A DNA stretch of 64,000 bases from Cliona cf. orientalis (Eukaryota > Porifera > Demospongiae > Clionaida > Clionaidae): assembly GCA_963930775.1 (NCBI GenBank), contig OZ005702.1, forward strand, positions 7,978,336 through 8,042,335, written 5' to 3'. The notes beneath the pieces were generated by a model. It saw only the letters and a list, made by a program, of their open reading frames with translations. It was not told where the DNA came from and ran no database searches. A program made the translations under genes and the position numbers. Positions 20,801 through 29,557 of this stretch are shown here, one piece after another (the first letter of the stretch is position 1; each line of letters opens with the position of its first letter).

Positions 20801-21937
20801 TAAGTATCCTTTGATTCAGAATCTCCCGACACACTCTTTGTAGGGCTGTACACCAGTTTTTGTCGCGTTAGCGAGTTATAATGAGCTGGAGGGTAACTCC
20901 GTGATCGATTTGGTGGAGAAGGTGTGTAGTCATAGACCGAGGAGGGAGAGAAGGAGATCTGGGTGACCGACGTTAGGTCGTTGTCGTTATCGTCGTTGAG
21001 CTCCGAGTCAGACGACGTTGAATCACTGTACATGGAGACGAAAGCTTCAGCCATGCTCATCTGCCGAGGGTCTGGTGGCCCCTCCTCCTCTTCGGTAACC
21101 CGAAGGTCAGGGTGCAGGTGGGTGTGGTCATCATCGTCGGAGAGGGAGGAGTCATCGTTGCCGTTGTCAATTGAGTGACCCTCCAACAGATGAACGCACT
21201 CAATATGACCTGAAATAAGGAAGAAAATTGTAAAAGAGAATTAAAGCACATGCACTTATCTATGAAGCTATTACCTACCTACATGTGTACAAATTATGTC
21301 ATGTAAACTACTATGTACATATACACATTTGGTTATTAACTTTTATCATGTGCTCTTCCGGTATTTAACAAAATTACACGCAACGCCACTTATAACAAGA
21401 TTCAGCTTTCAACGAAACTATTCAACTGCTACTAGTACACGTACACGACAATGTTTTGTCTACAAATTGCGTGCTCAACTCCCACTCAGAGGGTTATGGC
21501 CCACTCACCCTTGGTCCTGGCATGGTCCACTGGGAGCAGACCCTCACCGTCCCTAATTAAAGGGTTTGCCCCACGCTCCAGCAGAGTCCTCACAGACTCT
21601 CCGCTGCCCCAGGTAGCCGCCACATGTAGCGCTGTCATACCGTCGAAGTTTTGCCAGTCGACTTCAGCGCCATGTTGAAGAAGTGCCCTCAAGATGTCGG
21701 CGGTGGGGTGGCTAGCTGATATATGGAGCAGAGTGGTGTTTTCATCATCTAGAGACGAGGTTAGGAAGAGAGAGGTCACGTCAGGAGGAGCCTCTTTCAA
21801 AATGGACAGGACTTGTCTAGGAGGGAAGGAGGGGAGAGAGAGATAAATTCACTATAATACCCTTACTTTCTAACTTACTGTGTTTCGCCGTCAGCTACAG
21901 CATCTTGTAGGTTGCACAGTAGCTCGCAAATGTCCAT
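11581..21937 (-). CDS. ANKLE1: ANKLE1: ankyrin repeat, LEM and GIY-YIG endonuclease protein
   Basis: ANKLE1 is a GIY-YIG endonuclease that in animals cleaves branched or bridging DNA. Six coding exons join in phase: 21879-21937, 21509-21816, 20175-21209, 19422-19924, 12029-12158 and 11581-11741 (2,196 nt, 731 residues). Exons 1-3 encode ankyrin repeats (TTLLHISASHPTADILRALL, MTALHVAATWGSGESVRTLL, then GHIECVHLLEGH across the junction). Exon 3 adds a long acidic/Ser-rich linker and a LEM domain (LTESELRERLVALGERPGP). Exon 4 starts the nuclease with FNYLLLDPRV and FVESVFYVGKGKNSR. Exon 5 continues with AGFGVISL and AFTREACIIEAI, and exon 6 has LTNIQRGHVYGDV and RRRQLGVHLL, as in other ANKLE1 C-termini. 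The start is an ATG preceding a short in-phase first exon. The fourth intron is ~7.26 kb and holds repeats and snRNA-like units. Exons 5-6 are duplicated downstream. Confidence 0.88.
11744..11829. repeat. (GA)n microsatellite in the last ANKLE1 intron
   Basis: An uninterrupted GA tract on the plus strand (a CT tract on the transcribed minus strand). It directly abuts the 3' splice site of the last ANKLE1 exon and forms its polypyrimidine tract. Confidence 0.9.
12321..12470 (+). ncRNA. snRNA-like unit a: promoter block, variable body, Sm-like site, hairpin
   Basis: The conserved upstream block CATTCCATTGAGTCAGCCCA (12321-12340) runs on into CAAGTGCTG, followed by a TATA-like GTACATAAG (12364-12372). 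About 65 nt later comes AAATTTTTG (12439-12447), a good Sm-site match, then a stem AGGC/GCCT (12450-12465). The predicted RNA runs from about 12388 to 12470. The start is inferred from TATA spacing only. The body shares GGGTCAGAAATTG with unit j at 37.4 kb. Confidence 0.5.
12831..12985 (+). ncRNA. snRNA-like unit b
   Basis: Upstream block CATTCCATTGTGTCAACCCA (12831-12850), TATA-like GTACATAAG (12874-12882), Sm-like AAATTTTTG (12951-12959) and hairpin AGGC...GCCT (12962-12978). The body between box and Sm site differs from unit a and contains a possible stem CGTTC/GAACG. About 510 bp from unit a, in a tandem arrangement. Confidence 0.5.
13321..13480 (+). ncRNA. snRNA-like unit c
   Basis: Upstream block CATTCCATTGAGTCAGCCCA (13321-13340), TATA-like GTATATAAG (13364-13372), Sm-like AAATTTTTG (13447-13455) and hairpin AGGC...GCCT (13458-13473). 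The body sequence is unlike units a and b. About 490 bp from unit b. Confidence 0.5.
13859..13931 (-). tRNA. tRNA-like sequence, anticodon-position AGA, probably a SINE head or pseudogene
   Basis: 73 nt fold as a cloverleaf on the minus strand: acceptor GGTCCAG with CTGGATC, D stem GCTC/GAGT with an AGTGGTAA loop, anticodon stem TCTGA/TTAGG with loop CTAGAAA, and T arm with loop TTCAAAT. A and B boxes (TAGCTCAGTGG, GAGTTCAAATC) are present. AGA would decode serine, but serine tRNAs have a long variable arm and this has five bases. The T stem also has an A-C mismatch and no CCA is encoded. It lies in an insertion within the snRNA-like array, so a tRNA-derived SINE or pseudogene is more likely than a working tRNA. 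Confidence 0.55.
14187..14281 (+). pseudogene. snRNA-like unit d, 5' part, split by a 1.5 kb insertion
   Basis: The upstream block ATTCCATTGAGTCAGCCCAC and TATA-like GTATATAAG (about 14231) are intact. The body is interrupted at TCAGTCAGGA, and the matching remainder (GTCAGGACC ... ACAAATTTTTGCAAGGC) resumes at about 15757. The 3' part has an Sm-like site at 15793-15801 and hairpin AGGC...GCCT ending near 15820. The RNA is therefore broken. Confidence 0.5.
14282..15756. mobile_element. ~1.47 kb inverted-repeat element inserted in snRNA-like unit d
   Basis: CTAGGCCTTGCCCAATTATGC at the left is mirrored by GCATAATTGGGCAAGGCCTAG at the right. The flanks repeat AGTCAGGA or part of it, consistent with a 6-8 bp target duplication (overlap with the terminus makes the length ambiguous). 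Sister units a-c run through without it. Inside, 14547-14695 is a separate ~149-bp hairpin (TTATTGCCCTAAGCCGAGGC paired with a TGGGCGATAACCGGCTTA end). A 76-codon plus-strand frame at 15093-15323 shows no known domain. Confidence 0.65.
16078..16922. repeat. Rearranged pieces of the snRNA-like repeat unit
   Basis: Two inverted pieces of the upstream flank of the units occur (about 16090-16225 and 16745-16915), marked by TACCAAGAGTATAATA and ACCACACCCATTTACACC. A 3' piece with Sm-like AAATTTTTG and AGGC...GCCT (about 16590-16625) has no promoter block in front of it. These are decayed or rearranged copies. Confidence 0.5.
16951..17110 (+). ncRNA. snRNA-like unit e
   Basis: Upstream block CATTCCATTGTGTCACCCAC (16951-16970), TATA-like GTACATAAG (16993-17001), Sm-like AAATTTTTG (17075-17083) and hairpin AGGC...GCCT (17086-17103). 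The body contains a TTCC...GGAA stem and shares little with other units. Confidence 0.5.
17327..17495 (+). ncRNA. snRNA-like unit f (diverged)
   Basis: This copy keeps only the presumed functional parts: ATTCCATTGTGATAACCAC, a TATA-like GTACATAAG (17370-17378), Sm-like GAATTTTTG (17464-17472) and hairpin AGGC...GCCT (17475-17491, loop changed). The body carries a TTTGGG/CCCAAA stem just before the Sm site. The surrounding flank no longer aligns with units a-c, which makes retention of these parts more telling. Confidence 0.5.
17625..17782 (-). ncRNA. snRNA-like unit g (minus strand, diverged)
   Basis: Read on the minus strand: ATTCCATTGCGTTACCCACAAGTG (given as positions 17757-17780), TATA-like GTACATAAG (17730-17738), Sm-like AATTTTTG (17654-17661) and a hairpin whose stem has grown to AGGCTT/AAGCCT (17632-17651). 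The body has a GGGCA/TGCCC stem. Orientation is opposite to units a-f. Confidence 0.5.
17965..18132. mobile_element. MITE, TACCGTATAGCCGGAAAT termini
   Basis: The left end TACCGTATAGCCGGAAAT is mirrored at the right by TTTCCGGCTGTACGATA, and GGCGGATTT/AAATTTGGCGG motifs repeat inside. The same family is present at 32247-32433. Confidence 0.7.
18206..18360 (-). ncRNA. snRNA-like unit h (minus strand, diverged)
   Basis: Minus strand: ATTCCATTGTGTCCACCCAC (about 18340-18359), TATA-like GTACTTAAG (18307-18315), then AATTTTTGG (18224-18232), an exact Sm consensus, and hairpin AGGC-CACAC-GCCT (18210-18222). Body and flanks are otherwise unlike unit i. Confidence 0.5.
18866..19020 (-). ncRNA. snRNA-like unit i (minus strand, diverged)
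   Basis: Minus strand: ATTCCATTGTGTCCACCCAC (about 18999-19018), TATA-like GTACATAAG (18968-18976), AATTTTTGG (18888-18896) and hairpin AGGC...GCCT (18870-18886) with a different loop. Promoter block, Sm site and stem are kept although body, loop and flanks changed. Confidence 0.5.
19021..19421. other. ANKLE1 intron, nothing recognised
   Basis: Contains a short duplicated phrase (ACCACACCCACTAA with CATGATAGAGCAGATC) near 19036 and 19116 and a small AAATTGCCAAATT fold. No gene or element with clear edges. Confidence 0.4.
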
Positions 21938-22359
21938 TGTTTGGCGCGGCGCCTTAGGGCTCCTTGTTGCCTTCAGACGTAGACATTCGATTCAAAATTC
22001 AAATTTGAAAATGGGCGGGATAGAAAACACTGATTACGTAATGAAGATTGGTTGTGCGCATGCGCACTATTTTGCCGACGGTGCTTTATTTCACACTAGG
22101 GTATTTTTGGCGCTAGCGGTAAACAAGATTAAGCAGTGGTTTACAGTTAGTGACTAAATCCCATGGGGCATACATGCAATTAGCACAAAATATCAATCAC
22201 ACAGGAATAAGTAAAGTTATTACACAACCATGAGTAAACTTGAATGAAAATGGGACTGATCACAAACAAGCGTAATAATGTGTAATGATATATAAATAAA
22301 TGCACACTTGTGATAGCTGTAAAATAATATTATTCCTTTATTGTGAAAGTTGACTCACC

Positions 22360-22487
<128 letters not shown>

Positions 22488-22562
22488 GAACATGAGATCT
22501 AGAAAGAGAGGTGAAAAAGAGATAATTAGACTAAGTTCATTCGTTCAATGAGGATGTTCATT

Positions 22563-22941
22563 TTAACTTCTGTGAAAGCCCTTTGTGTCATGCTTCATCA
22601 CCACATATCTCTCTGTGCTTTCAACTCGAGGCAGCTTTGGAGAATGCACGGGGAGGTACTGATGCATTACAGGCTTCTCTGGCATTTCCTCCACTGAAAT
22701 GTTGTCATCATAATCGCTTATAGCAACCTGGAAATAAGATAAGTATGTGTAGTGAAATATTTTGCTGACTGGGTCCAATATTTACAATAGGCCACATCCT
22801 CTTACATCAAACTGTCTTCCTGGTGAAACTGTACCACGCACACACACTCTCACGGACCCAGCACATACACAATTAACTGACTTCTCTCACTTTCTCTCTC
22901 TCTCACTCTCCCTCTCTCATTCTCTCTCTCTTCCCCTCCCT

Positions 22942-23010
<69 letters not shown>

Positions 23011-26000
23011 CCTCTCTCTCTCTCTCTCTCATTCTCTTGCCATAAATTTCTCTTCCTGTCATGTGCGCGCACACTCTTAGGAAGCCACAATTATGCCAAA
23101 GTCATGACAATACATATTACCATAATCATACCTACAGGCTACACTAATGAAATCATGCTACACACACGCACACATGCGCTCGCACACTCACTAACGCACA
23201 CATATATATGGGCATATAAGAAAGCCACGCGCACACGCACAAGTTAATTTTACTACATGTATAATATACTATGGTATGTACTAGGCTAGAGACAAACACA
23301 CACCTGACTCACGAAACAGGCCCACTCTCTTCCTTGTTACGGCAATTAACCCACAACCAACCGCCCTTACAAGGAAATTAAAGCTCTACACCACTAGTAC
23401 GCCGCTGTACATGTGCGCACACACATGATACTCACCAGTGGGCTTCTTCCAGCATACACACTGCAGCCATCAAGTGAATCCCTGAGGCTTTGGTGTGTGG
23501 GTGAAATGGCTGTATTCTTCCACGCTCTCAGCATCCGTAGACAATCGCTGACAGGATGGCCTTCGTACATCACAGGATGTACAGGGTCAGAGTGGCTGCT
23601 ACTAGACGTGGTAGTGAATTTACCCGATGATGATGGTGACGATAATGGAACTGCATCGATTGGTTGTAATGATTGAACTCGTGATATTGCTTCATTTGTG
23701 ACCTGCAAGGCTTTTTGAAAGTGCGAAGTCCACGGATAGGCGATGCATGCGATCTTGGCCAGGAAACTATCGGAAAGTTCGAGATTTGCGGTCGCGGGGT
23801 TGAACAGACGACGAACGATGTCAGCGGAGAGACAGGCGTACGGCTCGAAATGGAGTAAATTTGCGATTTCAACTTTCCCCCCTCCTCCTCCTACTCCTCG
23901 AGAATCATGGTTAAACTCACTACAATCAATGATCTGGGTGTCATTTTCAATCGCTTTCGAAATGCTAGACAGCGGCAAAGCTTGTGGTAGCTTCAGGGGA
24001 TGCAGTGCTAGTTGGCTATCGATGGGATGAACGAAATTTTCTGTCATTTCGACAGCGGCTGAAAACTGCTCCTTAGCTTCGAAGATCATGCGTATGATGT
24101 CCGATCGAAGTTGCATACACTGTATCTCCTTGCCTTGGGGGCAGCCTAGCATCACCATGACCCCCTGATTAGTGTCGATAGACTCCACAATCACCTCCAC
24201 TTCATCCAAATTCTCCCAGTAAATTCCGTTCTTCCACACGATAAACCTCCTCTTCCCCATCCCTCCGTAGACGGGCTGATCCACGAGACCAAAATTGAGC
24301 GCTAGTCGTAGCATCAGGATATGGTTGAATCGACACATTAGAAACTGATGGTTGTGCTTGCGATAGAGGTACCAGCCACACCTGTAGTGGCTCGACTCGA
24401 TTGATTTGCTAACACCCTCCGGTCTAGAGCTCTTGACGAGCTTCGCAAAGTAGTAGTACATCTCCGGCTTCAAAGACTCGGACTCAAATCGCTCACCGTC
24501 GATTATCGCGGCTTCGGCGTTGCTCACTTTGTGGCAGAACTCCAGGTGTTCGAGGAAGCTTACGATCATCGAGACATCGTACGTTGGGAAGACGGCCTTG
24601 AGCTTCGAGTACGGTACTATCCCAGAATCCGTAGCCACATCATGGTGTTGCTTGAAGTACGCAGGTGCAAAAAGAATGCCGTTAATTTCGGATAGTAAAA
24701 CCTCTTTGTTGAGGATGACCCAGCTCTTTGCGATATCTTGGCCGTTTTTGAGGAAAAGGAGCTGCCCGTGCTCACTCAAGGTGGTAAGGTGACGCGCCAG
24801 ATCAGCGTCGGTTTCCGGAATGAGGTCGTGTCTTCGAAGGTGTGCGTTTTCGTCCAATGCCGTGAGCTTCGCGATATCGGAGAAGTGGCAAGCGATGGTA
24901 TCCGATAGATTCTGCTTGATGACCGCGTTGACAAAGTATGCCTGGAGATCCAAATCGAACCTCTTCTGAAACTTCTTTGCGTGACTGGAGATGAGATCAA
25001 ACAGGACGTTTAGACCTGTGGAAGCCAGCCGCTTGCAATTTAGAGCCACTTTCGCGGTTGCCGATAAATCATCAAGCTCTTTGCACACGTTGGAGAGTTT
25101 TACGGATGGCTGATCTCCGCAAGCTTTCACAACGTCAGCGTGACTGCCAACAATCGCGAGTTGAGGCTTATTTGGACCTTGACCCGAGAGATTGCGTATA
25201 AAGGAACTCCAGTAGTTGAGGCAGTGAGTTATCTCATCCTTATCTCGACTCAAATCAACAACAATCATCACGAGACTACCAGGAGCTGAGGCGAGTGTTT
25301 CCATCACAGCCGCGTGACTCGAGTAGTATTCATGCTGCCCGGCAAAGTCGTACATGATAATGTGACCCTCTTTTGAATTCTCGACGTGTACGGGGATGAT
25401 CCCGGCCGTCTTAAGCTCCACCCCTTTGACGTTTGAAAACTGTGCCCCGACCGATTTGATAAGTGTTGTGTTCAACAGCTTATTTTGTAGTGTTTTGACA
25501 AGTGTGCTCTTTCCGGCTGAAGGATTCCCAACAACAAACAATTTGAAAGCAGGGCGTAGGGGGTGGTTTTGCTTACATGCGAGTACCCCCTGGACCACAT
25601 CAGAGCCAAGGATTCTAGATACGGTACCTGGTGCTTTGTCCAAATCGATTATGGTGAGCAGGAAGACGACCACATCAATGTGTTCGTAAATGCATGCCAA
25701 AGTGAAGGGACTCTCGCTCTTGCGATTGGTCTTGAGCGCGCTACATTTACATGAATTTACAAGAAATCTCACCACAGACACGTGACCCTCCGCACACGCT
25801 TTGTGAAGAGGAGTCCAATCCTCCGAGGACGTCTTGCAATCTGGATCACAGCGCTGCTCGAGGCAGAAGAATTGGACGATGTCGAGGTGGCCCCCGGCGC
25901 TCGCCATGTGTAGAGGGGTCTCTTTATCTTTGTCCTTTGGCGATGCGTTACAACCTCGTTCCATGACTAGGTACTTCACCAACTCATAGTGGCCTTCGTG

Positions 26001-26651
26001 GCTGGCCTTGTGGAGTAGTGTCTCACCGCGATCGTTTCTACACGACACTTCACATCGCGAGTCTTTGAGTAGAAATTTCACGATCTCGAGCGATCCAGTG
26101 GTGCAGGCAAAGTGTAGCGGCGTGTTGCCTCCTAGCTCGACGGCTGAAGGGTCGCAGCGCTGGTCCTCGACTAGAAAACGTATCATTTCGATGTCGGGCC
26201 GTTTCGAGCGACAGGCCCAGTGTAGTGGCGTGGATCCGTACCGATTCCTACAAGACGGGTCGCATCTTTGATTCAGTACGAGGTACTTGACGATCTCTGC
26301 GCTCGAATGGCAAGCCCAGTGTAGCGGTGTCGATTCCACGTCGTCCGTAGCGTTGGGATCGCAGCCGTACTTTTCCACGAGGATCTTTGCTACATCGTAC
26401 CAACCGTTCCAACACGCGTGGTGAAGGAGAGTACGTTGCTTGTAGTCGCGAACGGCCGACGGGTCTTGCAGTCTCGCCACGAGTTCCAACGCCTGGGAGG
26501 AGGTGTGTCTTTGACCCGATTCTTGATCGAAGGCCGTTAGAACAAGATAAGTAAGCTCGGCTTCGTTCATCTCTCTCTCTGTGTGTCCCGTGTGTGAAGA
26601 AGCTAGCGCTTTCGTTGGTTGACAAGTCGTTATCTGACACGATTGGCTCAT
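22563..26651 (-). CDS. Ankyrin-Roc-COR-Death (Roco family) signalling protein
   Basis: Two exons: 23436-26651 (1,072 codons) and 22563-22727 (54 codons plus stop), joined in phase 0 (CTG then GTGAGT; TTTCCAG then GTTGCT). Domains in order: eight ankyrin repeats (first KQRTLLHHAC, then VESTPLHWAC, and so on), a Roc GTPase with P-loop GNPSAGKST, G3 DFAGQHEYY and a G4-like VGSHADV, a COR region, and a C-terminal segment that looks like a split Death domain (LSDSFLAKIACIAYPW ... CLRMLRAWKNTAISP). No kinase is present. The layout recalls DAPK1 without its kinase, or MFHAS1-like Roco proteins, which act in death and innate immune signalling; the role here is inferred. The first ATG (26651) was taken; a second in-frame Met at 26570 is equally plausible. 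Additional exons inside the 0.7 kb intron cannot be excluded. Confidence 0.8.
22890..23036. repeat. CT-rich low-complexity tract in an intron
   Basis: A (CT)n and CCCT tract on the plus strand within the last intron of the ankyrin-Roc-COR gene. Open frames through it, made of Ser/Leu or Arg/Glu repeats, are artefacts. Confidence 0.95.
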
Positions 26652-27253
26652 ATGTGGTGGGTTATGAATAACCGCGACCTGCCCACGCTAATATGGCCAT
26701 ACCACTTCCGAGTAGCCCACCAAAATCGTATTAATTTGCATAGGAATTTCCGCGACAACACGCATTAACTTGTGTACTACAGTACTACTAGTAATTACTG
26801 CGCGCAAATTGCCTAAAGCATAACATCAACAGCGGAAACTGCATGTGCTTTTATGGTACAATATGAACGTGGCTGTATATTTAGCTTTGGTTGGATAAAT
26901 GGTATTGAATCATAATGATAATCAGTCATGTGCTGTGACATAATTCAACAACTAAGGATGGATGATCACATAGATGTATGCAAATTGACAAGGGTGTGTG
27001 TGGTATATATATAGATGTAGGATAATAAATATAATAATAATTATTATTATTGCAAAGGAAATGTGGGGGGAGTGGGGTTAAAAAAAGGGTGTACATTGTA
27101 CAAAAGAGAGCTGCAACATACATACAAAAAAAATAATAAACACAATGTACAAAGCGAATTTGAGAGAGGTATTAATTGGTGGGTGAATGAGAGAGGCGAG
27201 CAGTGATTGATGAATACATGAAAAAAAACAACAAAGAAGTCTCAAAAGTTTCA
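26652..27253. other. Intergenic between the Roco gene and FBXO5-like gene
   Basis: AT-rich, with TAATAATTATTATTA tracts near 27035. It should contain the promoter of the Roco gene (minus) and the 3' end of the FBXO5-like gene. No further gene is seen. Confidence 0.4.
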
Positions 27254-28481
27254 TCAGAGTCTGCGAAGTCTCTTCTTTGACTTTTGAGAGCAAGCGATGA
27301 GTGTGCTCTGAGCTCTCTTGGGCGACCGTGATCCTCTATTCTCCACGCACTCTCCCTCGTGCCAGCGTCGAAAACACCGCTGACAAAAATCCAGCCGGCA
27401 GATCGGATTTGTGCACACCGTCCGTCGTAGATTAAGCTGCCGAGCTGGCGATCCACAATCGGGGCAAGGGTGATGCTTTTGGGTCTGTTCGGCCTTGTAG
27501 CTCGAGGAGGAGGGGAGAGGGGGTAGATTGCGCGAGTGAGAGTTAATAGAGTTCTGCGAGATTGTCCCAAGCACCCGTCTGGCACCGAAAGAGCTGTTGA
27601 AATTGAGAGGGAGGGATGATTTCTTTATGTTCTCCGGCTCCGTGAGCGATTTGAGGTGTGATCGAATCTGCTCGATGTAGCGTGGCTTTGAAGAGATGAC
27701 GTCATGCCAGTTATGAGAGACTTGGAGACAACTGTATGTGTGAAGAGATAGAGAGATAAAATACGGGGGATGCACAAGGGAAGCATGTTGAATGCATTAG
27801 AACAATATCAGTGTACATACTAGTGGCATGAGCAACAGCGTCATTTCCTAGCAACTGACTAATGCCCTGTCTATGCATACAGGAAGGAAGAAGGGAATGA
27901 AGGAAGTGTGTGACTGACTGTGTTTGTATAGATTCCTCTTATCAGCACATTTCTGTAAACTTAACGGCTGAAACCAGGAAGATGGATTGCTTTAATAATG
28001 CTGATTAAATCCTATACCACCCCCCCAGCTGAGCTCAACCCCCCAACCAACGATCTTATGCAATAGTGTAAAGTATCACTGAGGAATTAGATATGGACAT
28101 CCTGCCATGCTATATATGTAACCTGAATAGGAAGGGCTGGAGCAATCTTAATATCATTTCAATTTCAACCTAAAGGAACCCACCCACTACTTTCTTGGAA
28201 ATATGATGGGATACCTTTATATGGAGTTGTACTAGTGGCATGTGACAATAGCTTCCACCCACCTACCAACAATCATAGGCACTGAGGAATTAGATATAGA
28301 CATCCTGCATAATAATATTAATGTGTCACCTGAATAGGAAGGGCTAGACCAGTCTTAATAATTTTATGCTAAATGAACCCACCCACTACCTTCTTAATAC
28401 CTTTATATGGACCTATACTGTAACATGTGACAATATCCTCCACCCACCTATGATAAGCATACATCCTTTCCCTACACCCAC

Positions 28482-28518
<37 letters not shown>

Positions 28519-28812
28519 GATCACTTACTTGTAAAGATCTGCCGGAGAGAGGAAGGAGAGAATTCTATCGACCAATTCTGGTATCCCGTACTCCCTCAAC
28601 TCGAGTAGAATATCCTTGTGTTCCTCTGTCTCTTGAGTCCTGCTCATCTCTGGACTAGCGGCCGGCGAGAGGAAGGAGAGAGGAGGGAGAGGCGTTAGAA
28701 CTCTTGGCTTCTGGTAGATGGGTTTACCAGTGGATGAGGAAGGTGTCATGAAGACTGAAGACAATTCACTTCTTGTAGTGTTGGAGTTTGGTGTAAAAAA
28801 GTTACCAGCCAT
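27254..28812 (-). CDS. FBXO5: EMI1/FBXO5-like F-box and zinc-binding-region protein
   Basis: EMI1/EMI2 proteins inhibit the anaphase-promoting complex (APC/C) and so time cell-cycle exit. Two exons: 28529-28812, starting at an ATG for MAGNFFTP, and 27254-27731. They join as CTTTACAA, GTAAGT ... TACAG, TTGTCTC, giving SPADLYNCLQVSHNW, a typical F-box core split by the intron. The F-box begins around LREYGIPELVDRILSFL. Downstream lie an RxxL destruction-box-like RRVLGTISQN and a Cys-rich zinc-binding region (CPDCGSPARQL, CTNPICRLDFCQRCFRRWHEGEC). The protein ends in RRL, matching the RL tail that docks on APC/C. At about 253 residues it is shorter than vertebrate EMI1. The frame is open 50 codons upstream of the chosen start, so an earlier start or a 5' exon is possible. 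FBXO5 versus FBXO43 cannot be decided. Confidence 0.8.
28479..28516. repeat. (CA)n microsatellite in the FBXO5-like intron
   Basis: A CA tract just downstream (minus strand) of the donor site of FBXO5-like exon 1. Two diverged copies of a ~200-bp phrase (GAATAGGAAGGGCT, ACCCACCCACTAC, GAGGAATTAGATAT) occupy about 28075-28450 of the same intron. Confidence 0.85.
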
Positions 28813-29557
28813 TGGAGGAGTCAGAGAAATGTTCTCAGGGAGGGAGGGAGTGAGGGAGAGGGAGTGAAAGTTGATGTAGATAGTGGGAGATAGGGTTTTA
28901 TGAATCACTGATATGAGTGATAGAGAGATCAAACTTGTAGGAGCAATCGATTCCAGAGTCAAATAGCGTCCAAGATAGTCGCAGATTTGAATTCAGCACT
29001 GAAGTAGGACAGAAATGAATGAATAGTGAAGTGGTATAGATAATCCAGGCTTTATAACAAACAGGGGGTGAACTTTTGACAGCACTTGAGTAGTGTAAGG
29101 TGATCGAGGGGCGTTGCGCCGACCGGCCATTCCAAAGCGAACGGCTAGATCGCTCATCTGCTGTCAATCTCGAGAAGTTCAGCCATGGCGGATGACCTTC
29201 ACATTTCTTTCTTGCACTTTGTCGCGTGACTGCGGTTCAAAATTCCCTCCAACTATGCCGTTTCCACGACAACGCCCCGTAAAACACTAGTGTACGAAGG
29301 GAAGCGGAGAGAATACGGCAACTTTCCTACCAAAACTGACCAATCAGATCGCTCCGTGCCCTCCCAAATTCGCGGGAAGGCGCATGCGCTAAGATTTTTT
29401 TAGCGCTATCCATCTCTACCATCAACTCCACAAAAATTGTACAACCACTAGCACACAAACAATAGAGATTTAGAACAATCATACACACAGAATAATAGAA
29501 ATTGTACAGTACAAAATTTATAAGAATAAGATAATAACTATGAGCGAAAAAATCAGC
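28813..29557. other. Upstream region of the FBXO5-like gene
   Basis: Contains the likely FBXO5-like 5' UTR and promoter (minus strand) and reaches the 3' end of the Hsp70-like gene. An open frame at 28898-29167 (minus) has no recognisable domain. A GC-richer stretch at 29100-29400 with inverted CCAAT (AACTGACCAATCAGATCG, near 29335) fits a housekeeping promoter. Confidence 0.35.

Noticed and set aside
22762-23247. Ser/Leu-rich 161-codon frame (plus) and Arg/Glu-rich frame (minus)
   Set aside because: Both are translations of a CT/GA microsatellite inside an intron of the ankyrin-Roc-COR gene.
23413-26640. Numerous plus-strand and shifted-frame open stretches over the ankyrin-Roc-COR exon
   Set aside because: Antisense or shifted shadows of a strongly supported coding exon.
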